Virus record (IMG/VR): IMGVR_UViG_3300031772_001877
Coordinates: 1-33,811 of that record
Direction: 5' to 3' (one strand)
Length of the DNA stretch: 33,811 nt
From: a virus
Part shown: one piece after another, positions 8,923-17,292 of the stretch
Numbering within the stretch: position 1 is the first letter of the stretch
Layout: the number at the start of each line of letters is the position of its first letter
Translations under genes and position numbers: made by a program
Notes under the pieces: generated by a model
The model's database searches: none
What the model was told of the DNA's origin: nothing
Seen by the model: only the letters and a program-made list of their open reading frames with translations

Positions 8923-9906
8923 CTAGCCCGCAAGACTCGCCGTAGTGATGTTCCGCATCACAACCGTAAGCTCATTGGCCGAATCCGTCCGATAAGCCTT
9001 GAAGTTTACCTCCATTATCAATCTTCCGGGACTATTCAACACAACTTTATGACTCACGATTTTTGCCACAGGAAGATTGAAAGTAATCTGATTATAATAC
9101 GTTCCTCCGATTACATCTCCGATGAACTGAGCATTAAAGACTCTTTCTGTAGCAGCGCGGAAATCATCATATTCGGCCCAGCTAGTAAATTCGGCTTGGA
9201 ACGTCCCGCTAACCGTCAACTTCCCGGAGCGTTTCGGTTGCCTCGTATAGCGAGAGCCCAACTTCGGCCTTCCCTCAAGAGTATTGGCAATATCAATTGT
9301 AAAATTAGAAACTTCTACGTCATTGGCATTCCACTTTATAATGCCCTGATGATAGACCGCCAATTTACTCGTATTATAGCTGGGAGTAGACTTCGATCCC
9401 CGCGCTTCGTTATGGCCTATCACCGTGAAACGACACTTCAGGAGATCATCAACCCCGCAAGAGAAGGAGCCCGCCGAAATCAGGCAACCGTCATAAATAA
9501 AACTCTTGCTAGGCTCCGTAACAAAATCTTCTGTTGCTCTGTAAACTTCAAGGGTAAGGCCAGTAGGAAGCGAATTCGCAATATCAAACGTATGGTCCCA
9601 TACCGTAGGATAACTGGTAACGTCAGGACGCGAAGACGAGATAGAGCCCATGAGATGCTTCAGGAGTCTTTCCCACCCTGCATATTGAGCGTCGAATCCA
9701 AAGTCTCCCGCTACACTTACTCCACCCTGAACGCTCTTTGTATTCCGGATTCCGACAGCCGCGAGAGCCCCGCTTTCAATCTGTGGCTCCTCGACGCCTA
9801 TAGATTCTTCGTTGATTTCAAGGAAGTTGGTTCTTGCGATAGGAGTCCCGTAAACGCTTTCCTGTCCATATCCAAGAAACCCGACAAGCCCTAGTCCGAC
9901 TCCCAT
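8923..9906 (-). CDS. Major tail tube protein
   Basis: The 327-aa protein has a strong AGGAAGGAG site. It begins MGVGLGLVGFLGYGQESVYGTP, the usual start of tail tube proteins ('GYG.Es.yGT'), followed by beta-rich sequence with a late motif pattern (SNFTIDIANTLEGR, LTVSGTFQAEF, LIMEVNFKAYRT) typical of the TTP fold. Hexameric rings of this protein stack to form the tube. It sits between the tail terminator-like gene and the chaperone, and good expression is suggested by the strong ribosome site. Confidence 0.85.
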   Translation of the reverse strand: MGVGLGLVGFLGYGQESVYGTPIARTNFLEINEESIGVEEPQIESGALAAVGIRNTKSVQGGVSVAGDFGFDAQYAGWERLLKHLMGSISSSRPDVTSYPTVWDHTFDIANSLPTGLTLEVYRATEDFVTEPSKSFIYDGCLISAGSFSCGVDDLLKCRFTVIGHNEARGSKSTPSYNTSKLAVYHQGIIKWNANDVEVSNFTIDIANTLEGRPKLGSRYTRQPKRSGKLTVSGTFQAEFTSWAEYDDFRAATERVFNAQFIGDVIGGTYYNQITFNLPVAKIVSHKVVLNSPGRLIMEVNFKAYRTDSANELTVVMRNITTASLAG

Positions 9907-9919
9907 TTTAATCTCCTTC

Positions 9920-10405
9920 CTATATTTTCGTTCTTACCTTGACTTCAATTTCGGTAGCGCAAGCAAGCAAATCGGCACTTATCGAAGAAACGTAATTATC
10001 CTCCATCGGCTCTATCTCTATACTCTTAGGAAAGGCCCAAAGAACTTGCCCGTTTGATAATGTAAGAGTAGCAAGTCTAAAATTATCATAGATCATTTCC
10101 GCTATCGAGTTTATATCCGCGATTTTAGATTCAAGAACGTTGTTTGAAAGATCGACTTTTCTGATGTATACAATTCTAATCGGATAAGTAATTATCTGAT
10201 TCTTTGGTAATTCGGATGCTCCGATCCCAATTGTATTTTTAATAGTAACCCAAACGCCATTAACCATATTGGTAATATCTTCGGGAGGCAGCCAATTCAT
10301 ATCCCCCCGATATATGCCAACAAGATTTAGAGATGTTTTAAGATTCGTCTCAATCAATTCCATGATATGAGCTAGGATTTCGTTGGTATGGATTCTTTGA
10401 GTCAT
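9920..10405 (-). CDS. Tail terminator-like protein
   Basis: The 161-aa protein starts one base-step after the preceding stop (TAAATG), with GGGAAAG upstream. It opens with a helix (TNEILAHIMELIETNL), then alternating beta strands and one helix (IADINSIAEMIYDNFRL), the size and pattern of tail terminator / tail completion proteins that cap the finished tail tube. The position just before the tail tube gene supports this. There is no diagnostic motif, so the call is by context. Confidence 0.6.
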   Translation of the reverse strand: MTQRIHTNEILAHIMELIETNLKTSLNLVGIYRGDMNWLPPEDITNMVNGVWVTIKNTIGIGASELPKNQIITYPIRIVYIRKVDLSNNVLESKIADINSIAEMIYDNFRLATLTLSNGQVLWAFPKSIEIEPMEDNYVSSISADLLACATEIEVKVRTKI

Positions 10406-10681
10406 TTACTTTCCCTGCACCCCAACCTTATATCCCCTGAAAACCATCGTTGCCCAAAGTCCATACTGAACCCCGGCTTTAATCACGGAAGAAATCCCGC
10501 CATTATTAACAAGATAGCTCAACAAGCCTCCCACAACAAAAGGGATCAATGGATAGAATCTTGAAAGAAGTTTATCGAGATTCGATTCTATCAATTTGCT
10601 TTTTACCCAATTCGTTCCCTCAATAGTGGATGTTATGAGCCAAGCATCCATCCCGAAAGCGGCGGGATCAATTCCGTCCAT
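10406..10681 (-). CDS. Small membrane protein, holin-like
   Basis: The 91-aa protein has two likely membrane segments at about residues 44-62 (PLIPFVVGGLLSYLV) and 66-84 (SSVIKAGVQYGLWATMVF), with a basic C-terminus (RGYKVGVQGK). TAGGTGAAAT precedes the ATG. It is the last of three consecutive membrane or exported small proteins placed between the head-closure and tail terminator genes. A holin role is possible, but no endolysin is seen in the window and the location is unusual for a lysis cassette. Function unknown. Confidence 0.55.
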   Translation of the reverse strand: MDGIDPAAFGMDAWLITSTIEGTNWVKSKLIESNLDKLLSRFYPLIPFVVGGLLSYLVNNGGISSVIKAGVQYGLWATMVFRGYKVGVQGK

Positions 10682-10688
10682 ATTTCAC

Positions 10689-11252
10689 CTATACGCTTGG
10701 ACCCGGAGGAATCGGGACGCCTCCTCCCGTCGTCTTCGCCAATTTAGAAGCGGCCATCTTCGATCCCTTACCAAGCACACTTAAACCAAGCAAAGCCGCG
10801 ATTGATAATCCTACACTTTTTCCCGTCTGCCCCGCCGTAGAGGCATCAATCTCTCCCTTCGCTACGCGCTTTGCCAATTCGACGGCAACAAATTGAGTAA
10901 CTGAGGCGAGTTCAGCGGGTTCAAGACTCCCCGAATTATCTTTATCAAATATCTTCCACGTCGCCTTATTCTCGACTCCAGTAATAGAGTCTTTTTGCGC
11001 AAACTGGGAAAGCTCGATATCCAATTCCGCCAGCTTTTTTTGTTCCGCCTCCTTCAACTTCGCTTCGACAAGAGGCAATATTTTATTAGTTACCAACTCT
11101 CCGATCTTTGGCAATTGGGAGACAAGATATTCCTTCCCTGCCCCCATAGCTTCATCGAGTAATTCCTTTCTCTGTCCCGCCGTGCATCCGTAGTTAAAGA
11201 AAGTCAATAAGGCCAAGAGGATCGGAACCGCCGCCTTCTTCAGAATCTCCAT
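10689..11252 (-). CDS. Putative lipoprotein with an EF-hand calcium loop
   Basis: The start is taken at the ATG at 11252 because GGAGG lies 6 nt upstream; a longer frame exists but has no better site. The 187-aa product begins MEILKKAAVPILLALLTFF, a lysine-rich hydrophobic signal segment ending at NYGC (Cys23), a weak lipobox. After a helical, charged region comes a perfect EF-hand loop at residues 103-114 (DKDNSGSLEPAE) with ligands at positions 1, 3, 5, 7, 9 and 12. A Gly/Ala hydrophobic stretch (about 146-162) and a Pro-rich tail follow. It overlaps the previous gene by 59 nt. A spanin-like or calcium-dependent surface role is speculation. Confidence 0.6.
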   Translation of the reverse strand: MEILKKAAVPILLALLTFFNYGCTAGQRKELLDEAMGAGKEYLVSQLPKIGELVTNKILPLVEAKLKEAEQKKLAELDIELSQFAQKDSITGVENKATWKIFDKDNSGSLEPAELASVTQFVAVELAKRVAKGEIDASTAGQTGKSVGLSIAALLGLSVLGKGSKMAASKLAKTTGGGVPIPPGPSV

Positions 11253-11430
11253 TGCTTTCCTCCGTCCCGCAAGTTTTAGAAAATCCAACAAACGCCTTAA
11301 ACTTTACATCCGCAACATAGCCAATTATTCCGCCTAGCCCAAATTCTATGCCCGCTCCGAATTTGTCGCTTCGGCCCGCTATCGCGCATGAGCATATGCA
11401 TAGGATCGGGAGCAGCTTAAACAGCCGCAT
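11194..11430 (-). CDS. Small exported protein with signal peptide
   Basis: The 78-aa frame starts inside the end of the head-closure gene (14-nt overlap) with GGAAAAG upstream. It opens MRLFKLLPILCICSCAIAG, a classical signal sequence with either a signal peptidase I site (AIA/G) or a lipobox-like ICSC. The mature part is Gly- and acid-rich. The 3' end overlaps the next exported protein by 59 nt in another frame, an arrangement reminiscent of nested spanin genes but without the required coiled coil. No family recognised. Confidence 0.5.
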   Translation of the reverse strand: MRLFKLLPILCICSCAIAGRSDKFGAGIEFGLGGIIGYVADVKFKAFVGFSKTCGTEESNGDSEEGGGSDPLGLIDFL

Positions 11431-11770
11431 ATTTCTTTTCCGTTACTTGGGCGACTTTATGAAATCCTTGTTTAGAATTATCAATGACGCCTTCTACTAG
11501 ATAATAAACTCCGTCCTTCAGAAGTCTATCTCCCTCCGTTACGTTCGCTTCCGGAAGAAAATGCACAGTGAAATTTCTAACCGGAACTTGCCCCAATTGA
11601 TCGCTATTATTATAGCTTGTGTTGTTTTGCTCAAACCAGCATCTAACGGAAGATGCTATCGTATCGTATTTAGCTATCCTTCTATCCCGCGTTGTAGACG
11701 TATTTACTTGTATGTCCGGTCTTTGGACCGAACAAATTTGCGGCAAAAGGAATCTATGGGCCCATTTCAT
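11417..11770 (-). CDS. Head closure / head-tail joining protein
   Basis: The 117-aa protein overlaps the connector gene by ATGA. The C-terminal half (ANVTEGDRLLKDGVYYLVEGV, then HKVAQV) is the pattern of small beta-barrel head-closure proteins ('V..GDrl..dg..Y.V.gv.....h....v'). Such proteins form the ring under the connector that keeps DNA in the head. Supported by size, motif style and position directly after the connector. Confidence 0.65.
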   Translation of the reverse strand: MKWAHRFLLPQICSVQRPDIQVNTSTTRDRRIAKYDTIASSVRCWFEQNNTSYNNSDQLGQVPVRNFTVHFLPEANVTEGDRLLKDGVYYLVEGVIDNSKQGFHKVAQVTEKKYAAV

Positions 11771-12345
11771 ACCGAACGTTTCCTGTAAGGCTCCAGTAAC
11801 GTTTTTACCGCAAGCGGAATTTGAGTCATATCAAAAGACTTTGATAATCCTCCAAGACTCATCGAAAGATGCCCTTCCGCCCCAGCCTTCTGAAGGATAT
11901 GTGAAACGTGCATGATACACGCGAGGGCAAGGTCATTCGGTATAGCTGCATATCCAGCCGTATAAGTTATTTTTATATTCTGAATTCCATGAGCGAAAAT
12001 CGTCTCATCGTTCAGTAATCTGATAGTCCCCTGTTTCGCGTATATAACATAATCCGCCACGGCTATAAGCGTATCAGCCGCGAAATCCCTTGCCGAATCC
12101 ATATACAGAGAGTCAACAGAGATGATTGGATAATTATCAAGAATAAGGATATCCTGTCCATCCCCGTCATAATATTCGGTATAACTCGCGCTTAGAATGG
12201 CCTTTCCGATATGAGCCTCAAGAGCTTTATAAGACCGATTGATAAGATTATCAATCAAATCGTCCTTATCCGTCTCTGACGCGGCAAGCTGTAGATATTC
12301 TCTGACAGCTACTCTAGAAGTCCATGCGGCGGCATCTACGCTCAT
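11767..12345 (-). CDS. Head-tail connector (gp6-like)
   Basis: The 192-aa protein starts in an ATGA overlap behind AAGGGGAATCC. The N-terminal helices (SRVAVREYLQLAASETDKDDLIDNLI) lead to YTEYYDGDGQDILILDNYPI and SVDSLYMDS, then IQNIKITYTAGYAAIPNDL and a C-terminal helical segment. This is the usual order of gp6-like / head completion adaptor proteins, which form the ring beneath the portal. The YDG...L.L..yPI and ITYTAGY...P.DL features are strong family marks. Confidence 0.8.
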   Translation of the reverse strand: MSVDAAAWTSRVAVREYLQLAASETDKDDLIDNLINRSYKALEAHIGKAILSASYTEYYDGDGQDILILDNYPIISVDSLYMDSARDFAADTLIAVADYVIYAKQGTIRLLNDETIFAHGIQNIKITYTAGYAAIPNDLALACIMHVSHILQKAGAEGHLSMSLGGLSKSFDMTQIPLAVKTLLEPYRKRSV

Positions 12346-12863
12346 GGATTCCCCTTAATCTTTTTTTGTATCAAAGCCTTTACAGCCCTAACAAGTCTAG
12401 GCTGCATCCCTTTTATTGTGGGCCTCAAAAATGGATAACTTCTATGACCCGGATGATTTACCAGTTTTGCCCATGTAAATATCAACCCCATCTCTTTCTC
12501 TGTAACCGGATCGTAAAGCCTCATCTTTGGCCTTGAATATGTATACCAAAAGAGAGCTTTCCTTCTTATAGGTTTAATTATATGCGGTTTTGATCCGTAT
12601 TCTATTGGCCTCGCATATCTACGCGAAGAGCCGATTACCATATCTATTTCATTTGTTCCAAATCCTCTGACCTCTCCTATAACTCTCGAAAGATTTCTAG
12701 TTTCTCCCTTCCTCGCCAGCCTTCCAGCGATATCTTCCATCCGGAGGACAACAGTATCGGCAAGCAATTTCATTTCTTGAGATTTGATAAGATCGGCAAG
12801 GCCATTTATTTTTATAGTGGCCTTCTCTTCTCCCTTGATAATAACTTGAAATTTGAAATTCAT
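12342..12863 (-). CDS. HK97 gp10-like tail completion / neck protein
   Basis: The 173-aa protein carries the family signature: RRYARPIEYGSKPHIIKP, then VNHPGHRSYPFLRPTI near the end, matching 'yA.~vEyGt.ph.i.p ... h~PG..~~PFlrPA~'. It has helices at the N-terminus (LADLIKSQEMKLLADTVVLRM). It overlaps both neighbours by ATGA. In most related phages this gene follows the connector and head closure; here it precedes them. Confidence 0.8.
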   Translation of the reverse strand: MNFKFQVIIKGEEKATIKINGLADLIKSQEMKLLADTVVLRMEDIAGRLARKGETRNLSRVIGEVRGFGTNEIDMVIGSSRRYARPIEYGSKPHIIKPIRRKALFWYTYSRPKMRLYDPVTEKEMGLIFTWAKLVNHPGHRSYPFLRPTIKGMQPRLVRAVKALIQKKIKGNP

Positions 12864-13579
12864 AACCCGTATTGAGTCCTGAACGCCGCCTCTTCCTGTC
12901 CGGTAAGATGTCGATAATAAGCGCCCTTCGCAAGAGCCCGCATCGGATCGCGCTTTATCCGTATAACGTGCGCGTGCGCGAGCTTTGCCCCTGGCAAATT
13001 ATCTACGTTCTTTGCCCTTTGGAGAATATCATTGATAAAGATTGCATGATGGGCCCCGGCATAATGAATCCCCGGAGAATGCTTGAAAATCCGAAGGATC
13101 GGATAGGGAACCGTATTATCATCCCTCTCGATCATGACGTTATAGGCATCCTTCTGGAGACTATCCATTTCGATTCTATTAACGAGTCTTTCATCCGCGT
13201 CAATGACAAAATAATAATCTCCATCTTTACCAACTAGATATTTATTTCGTTTGATGTATTCGTGATCCCAAGGTTTGAAATCTCCCGTCGATTCGTCAAA
13301 CTCTGTAGGCTCGATTACCTCCGCTCCCGCGCTCTTCAGGATTTCAACCGTCTTATCTGGAGAACGTACAACCGTAAAACGCATTAATTGGTCCGCTATC
13401 GTTTTCTCGCCTCTCTCTATGCACAAAGCAATCTGCTTTTTATTTTCTTCGATAAAAGATTTATAGGCCCCATCCACGGCTACAACCCTAGCTTCCGGAT
13501 TATTCTTCTTTATGGACTCCAGACATTCCGGAAGCATATATTCCTCTTGGTATACGTTCAGGCAGAAGATTAATCCCAT
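12860..13579 (-). CDS. Glycosyltransferase, GT2-like
   Basis: The ATG at 13579 is preferred over an upstream TTG. The 239-aa protein opens MGLIFCLNVYQEEYMLPECLESI, the standard GT-A start, followed by VVAVDGAYKSF and the metal-binding-like VIDADERLVN. The acceptor half has GIHYAGAHHAIF and a His-rich KLAHAHVIRIK. Such enzymes transfer sugar from a nucleotide sugar. It is the first gene after the major capsid gene and is read together with neck genes, which suggests a virion protein or host surface glycan as target (inference). The ribosome site is weak, and a strong hairpin lies just upstream. Confidence 0.75.
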   Translation of the reverse strand: MGLIFCLNVYQEEYMLPECLESIKKNNPEARVVAVDGAYKSFIEENKKQIALCIERGEKTIADQLMRFTVVRSPDKTVEILKSAGAEVIEPTEFDESTGDFKPWDHEYIKRNKYLVGKDGDYYFVIDADERLVNRIEMDSLQKDAYNVMIERDDNTVPYPILRIFKHSPGIHYAGAHHAIFINDILQRAKNVDNLPGAKLAHAHVIRIKRDPMRALAKGAYYRHLTGQEEAAFRTQYGL

Positions 13580-13605
13580 GATTATCAATCCATCAATAGC
13601 ATGAT

Positions 13606-13638
13606 GGGGAGGGGCGCAAATTGAATGCGCCCCTCCCC
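13606..13638 (-). terminator. Strong GC hairpin after the major capsid gene
   Basis: A perfect 12-bp stem (GGGGAGGGGCGC with its complement) encloses the 9-nt loop 13618-13626. It lies in the 91-nt gap between the capsid stop and the glycosyltransferase ATG. No run of T follows on either strand, so it is not a standard intrinsic terminator. It could be a partial terminator, a 3' stabiliser of capsid mRNA or a processing site. Confidence 0.6.
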
Positions 13639-13670
13639 CTAAATCGTCCTAAGAAATAGGACTCTTCTCG

Positions 13671-15017
13671 CTACGCGGCATCAACGTTATAGCCCACGTT
13701 GACGATAGCATTCGACGCAACGTTATACGGATTGCCGAATGCAGCGCGGAGCGTCGTAACAAGGATAGTCTGGTCCGTCTGAATGTCCTCGAAGGTCTTC
13801 ATGGTGATCTTCCGCCGATCCCCGAACATGAATCCGGGAATCCAGACAAGGATAAGCACGGTGTTATCGGTAGTAGTGGAATCATAGATTCCAGCCGCGT
13901 TCAGATTCTCGCGGATATGTTCCGAAACGATGATCGGAATTCCATCCAGCTTCGCCAGTTCACCGGAGAGAATCGTAGCAGCGGGACCGTACTTATCGAC
14001 GGTGGTAACTTCGGTGAGATTAAGAAGCTGAGAATAACCCTTGGGCCCGGTTATCCAGCACAAATCACGGGGGTTGATACCATACTTCCCCATGGCCGTC
14101 TTCATCGAGCGGACGGTATCTTTGCTAAACGTACCAAGGTTCTTTTGCCGCCCGCCAGTAGCAGCGAGCTTACGAAGCCCTTCATACGCCTTCCGGCAAT
14201 CCTTTCCGGAAGTAACGTCCAGATCGCGGTGCCCAAGGTGATTGGTATCGCCGTCCAACGTGGCCTTCTCCATCGCGTCTCCGTTCGCAATGGCAAGATT
14301 GTCCTTAACCCAAGGCAGGATAGGGATGATCGAATCCTCATTGACCTCTTCGGAGAAGAGGACGCGAGCCGCCAACTTCTTCGCCGTAAGCGTGAAGTTA
14401 GTCGTTCCGGGAGTAGAAGCGTCAATCTTGCTCTCAGTATCGGAAGTCGCTTCCGAAATCAGATACGCAGTAGAATCCGACGCCACGGCCGGGAACGTGT
14501 AGGGATTGCTAGGCATCTGAATGCGGCGGAAGAGAGCCGCAACCTTCAGAGAGAGCCTAAACTTATCAATCAAGTCCGCGCTAAACTCCGTAGGAATCCA
14601 GTCCGCGCCTTGACTGGCCGTAGCAGCCGCGAGAGCCTTGCGAAGCTCAGTCGCCTGATTCTGATTCTGCCTCCAAATCTTCGTCTGCGTAGGATGGCAG
14701 CGGAGAATCTTCGACACGATATAGACATCATCGTTGAAACTCTGCCACTCCCTAACCTTCGGATCGGCAGACTTCCTCACAAGCAACTCGGCGGGAGGAA
14801 CCTTCTCGTCGTCAAGAGGCTCAAGATGCTCACCCTTACGGAAACGGGTGATAAGGTCCGTCCTCATAACCTCTTCGCGCTTCTGCATGAGATCGGTGAG
14901 TTTCTTGTCGGCTTCATCACTCCACTTGGAATGAGAATCCTTCAATCCCTTCACCGTGTCGCTCAAACCCTTCACAAGGGTCATGAGCCCTTCCAGCTTT
15001 TCCTTGTTATCGGACAT
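13671..15017 (-). CDS. Major capsid protein, HK97 fold
   Basis: The 448-aa protein has AAGGAAT before the ATG. Residues 1-130 are charged and helical (coiled-coil delta-like domain), then come TASQGADWIPTEFSADLI, LSLKVAALFRRIQMPS and YTFPAVASDSTAYLISEA, the hallmark start of the HK97 N-arm and E-loop. KLAARVLFSEEVNEDS, ATLDGDTNHLGH and a C-terminal A-domain (LDGIPIIVSEHI, GDRRKITMKTFEDIQTDQTILVTTLRAAFG) follow. The protease and scaffold lie just upstream, as usual. The N-terminal region is probably cleaved by the upstream protease (inference). Confidence 0.95.
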   Translation of the reverse strand: MSDNKEKLEGLMTLVKGLSDTVKGLKDSHSKWSDEADKKLTDLMQKREEVMRTDLITRFRKGEHLEPLDDEKVPPAELLVRKSADPKVREWQSFNDDVYIVSKILRCHPTQTKIWRQNQNQATELRKALAAATASQGADWIPTEFSADLIDKFRLSLKVAALFRRIQMPSNPYTFPAVASDSTAYLISEATSDTESKIDASTPGTTNFTLTAKKLAARVLFSEEVNEDSIIPILPWVKDNLAIANGDAMEKATLDGDTNHLGHRDLDVTSGKDCRKAYEGLRKLAATGGRQKNLGTFSKDTVRSMKTAMGKYGINPRDLCWITGPKGYSQLLNLTEVTTVDKYGPAATILSGELAKLDGIPIIVSEHIRENLNAAGIYDSTTTDNTVLILVWIPGFMFGDRRKITMKTFEDIQTDQTILVTTLRAAFGNPYNVASNAIVNVGYNVDAA

Positions 15018-15052
15018 TCCGATATTCCTTTTATGTGTCGCCTATTCCCTGG

Positions 15053-15078
15053 ATGCAGTAAGAGATTACTTACTGCAT
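15053..15078 (-). promoter_or_regulatory. Hairpin spanning the scaffold stop codon
   Basis: A perfect 10-bp inverted repeat (ATGCAGTAAG) with a 6-nt loop; the loop contains the TAA stop of the scaffold gene (15066-15068). It lies 36 nt before the capsid ATG on the minus strand. No T-run follows. With the hairpin after the capsid gene, it brackets the capsid coding region and may define a processed or stabilised capsid transcript. Confidence 0.5.
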
Positions 15079-15707
15079 TTATCCTTGAGTTCAGTGGCTT
15101 CCTTGATTGTATCGCCAGCGGTCTTCGTTATTTCATCAATGAGCTTCTGCTCCTCCTCCGAAAATTCCTCTTCGGTCTTTTCGACGGGAGGATTGATAAT
15201 CTCGTCCTTCTTATCCTCCTTTTTTATATCCTCGCTCTTCTTCGTATCTTTAACATCCTCTTTAGTTTCCTTAGTCTCTTCCTCTTCTTCGTCCTCAACT
15301 TCCTCCTCTTCATCGTCCTCTTCATCGCTCTCTTCGTCGGCCTTCTTATCAAGGAAAAGAACCTCAAAACCATGATTCATTTTATCCTTGATAAGACTAT
15401 ATTCCTCGCGCTTCTCAATGAGAAATTTCTTCTGTTCCTCTGTAATTTCCTTACCCTGGAGAATAGAATCGAACGCCTTATCAAAGGCGATAAGATTCGC
15501 GTCGATTCCATCCAGAGAATCAATCGCTTCCTTGTGCCCCTTAAAAATCTTCAACAGTTCCAAGCTCTCGCCTCCTTTCGTTTCATCTTCACTTGTATCT
15601 CTTTTCATAAACAGGAACTTCCTCTTATTGGCAGCACGATCAACATAAGACACTTCATCAACATCAATATCCGCCAACCGCGCCTTCTCAATCTTTTTTG
15701 TAGTCAT
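15066..15707 (-). CDS. Scaffold-like acidic protein
   Basis: The ATG at 15707 is chosen because AGGA sits 6 nt before it; an in-frame ATG 15 nt earlier abuts the upstream stop. The 213-aa product starts MTTKKIEKARLADIDVDEVSYVDRAANKRKFLFMKR, a start seen in phage proteins that accompany XkdF-type proteases. Helical segments and an extremely Glu/Asp/Lys-rich region (about residues 120-180) follow. Position between protease and capsid genes, helical content and charge suit a scaffold. Function is inferred from context. Confidence 0.65.
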   Translation of the reverse strand: MTTKKIEKARLADIDVDEVSYVDRAANKRKFLFMKRDTSEDETKGGESLELLKIFKGHKEAIDSLDGIDANLIAFDKAFDSILQGKEITEEQKKFLIEKREEYSLIKDKMNHGFEVLFLDKKADEESDEEDDEEEEVEDEEEEETKETKEDVKDTKKSEDIKKEDKKDEIINPPVEKTEEEFSEEEQKLIDEITKTAGDTIKEATELKDKCSK

Positions 15708-15722
15708 TGGATTTCCTTCCAT

Positions 15723-17273
15723 CTACTTTTGCTTACCAATAACGGCCTTGACTCCCGGAGCTAACTGAATCGTTCTATAGGAATCATTGCTAAAAGTACC
15801 CGGCTCCTTCTGGCGTAGACGGAAGGAATCCTCCGTCTCCTCCACATTAGAAGAGGCGAATTCATGATCTTTCGCCCAAGTCTTCGCATCCTCCTTTGTA
15901 AATTTAACTTTATCAAAGATTAAACTCTGAATCTTTGTCGGTTCCTTTTTGTAAATGGAAGACCCGAATAGTTTCTTTATGGTAATTTTTCTAATTCCAC
16001 GCTTCTTCATTTCCTTCGCGCAAGGCTTACAAATTTTTTCCACTTCATCCAGATCAATCTTTGTATCCGAAAGATGCTTCGACGTTTTCTGTTTATTCGC
16101 TTCGATTGCCGCCAAATGTCTGAAAGCATCCTCACGATTATCATGGCATCCAAGCACTTTACTCTCGTCATGCGTAAGGACGCACCATTGATTGCCGCGT
16201 CTACGGATAACCTTTTCTATATCAATCTGTGATTTAAGAATTGTAGAGAATATTTTGGTAATTGAAAGCGGATCGAATTCCATTGCATCAGCCTTCGATA
16301 CATCAGATTTACCAAACATCGGAGCCTTGCTTATATCTTTGGCCCTTCCTGCCATTGAAAATCCAGTATACTTCCCGCTCTTAACATCTCTCCAAAGATC
16401 ATCATTTACAATCTTATGCACTTGAACCCATGAGCCTTTACGAACAATTTGAGTCCCTTCTATATAATTGCATGGAGCCAAGAAATTCTCCACAAGAACA
16501 ACGTCCTTCTTCTCCAGTTTCTTCTCATGCATAAGTCCGATAGTCTGACTCTTTACCATGTATCGGTGACAAGCCTTTTCAATTTCATCGGGGCTTGCGG
16601 AATCGTTTTGCGCGTCTACAATATCGGGCTCATAAACTACCCCGCCAACAAGACGCTTTTCAACGTCTATCTTTGTAAATTCAAAAGTAGACTCCCAACC
16701 GCAAGAACCATCAGACTCTTTGTTGGTAACTTTGAAATCTGTGCGCTTCTTTATATTTACTTTGCCGGGATGGTCACTGGTATAATTCCCAATTTCAACA
16801 GGGAGGACAAGAAAATCATCTATGTTATGCGAATGCACAGGATCGCCAGCTTCCTCCGTAGCCCCAACCCCGTCCTCCGATAGATCATTGATCTTATGAA
16901 TATGCTCGTCTTCCAGATCGGGAGGAGTTTCAGCCGTAAGCGTATCTGTAATTTCCTGTTTAACAATATTACCTATGGTTTTTTTGAATGCTTCATGAAG
17001 TTTCTTTAGAATGATTTCTGGAATCTCCACCCCTCTATTATGGAACTCCCGGCGCATGGCAATTTCCGCCTGAAGTCCCTTTACTATTTCGGATGAATGC
17101 TGAGGATTCTCCGGTATGGACTCGAAATCGGAATGCAGAAGATGATATAGATTCTTTAGCGATTCATCCGACAAATCTCCAAGATAATGAGTATCTCCCG
17201 CCAATGTAGCCGATCCAAAAAGATCGGAAGATGATAGGGGCCCTTCTTTTTCAATCATCCCCGGCTTTGACAT
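15723..17273 (-). CDS. Prohead protease, XkdF-like serine protease
   Basis: The 516-aa protein starts behind AGGAGAG. Residues 206-310 match the XkdF-like protease domain: RLVGGVVYEPDIVDAQND, IEKACHRYM, IGLMH (His249, likely catalytic), LAPCNY, KGSWVQVHKIVNDDLWRDVK and TGFSMAGRA (Ser306, likely nucleophile). Extra modules are a HIH...HSH His pair motif (about 124-149), an LGCHDNREDAFRHLAAIEA segment (about 374-392) with QWCVLTHDES before it, and a C-terminal domain (FTKEDAKTWAKDHEF ... APGVKAVIGKQK) common in phage protease-region proteins. It matures the prohead by cleaving capsid and scaffold. It is much longer than simple prohead proteases because of these added modules. Confidence 0.85.
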   Translation of the reverse strand: MSKPGMIEKEGPLSSSDLFGSATLAGDTHYLGDLSDESLKNLYHLLHSDFESIPENPQHSSEIVKGLQAEIAMRREFHNRGVEIPEIILKKLHEAFKKTIGNIVKQEITDTLTAETPPDLEDEHIHKINDLSEDGVGATEEAGDPVHSHNIDDFLVLPVEIGNYTSDHPGKVNIKKRTDFKVTNKESDGSCGWESTFEFTKIDVEKRLVGGVVYEPDIVDAQNDSASPDEIEKACHRYMVKSQTIGLMHEKKLEKKDVVLVENFLAPCNYIEGTQIVRKGSWVQVHKIVNDDLWRDVKSGKYTGFSMAGRAKDISKAPMFGKSDVSKADAMEFDPLSITKIFSTILKSQIDIEKVIRRRGNQWCVLTHDESKVLGCHDNREDAFRHLAAIEANKQKTSKHLSDTKIDLDEVEKICKPCAKEMKKRGIRKITIKKLFGSSIYKKEPTKIQSLIFDKVKFTKEDAKTWAKDHEFASSNVEETEDSFRLRQKEPGTFSNDSYRTIQLAPGVKAVIGKQK

Positions 17274-17292
17274 ATTTCTCTCCTATACAATT

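Noticed and set aside
9049-9894. 281-aa plus-strand open frame
   Set aside because: Exact shadow of the tail tube gene; no recognisable domain.
13917-15764. 615-aa open frame on the plus strand across capsid and scaffold genes
   Set aside because: It is antisense to a clear HK97 capsid gene; the product is Arg/Leu-rich without family marks. It arises from codon bias.
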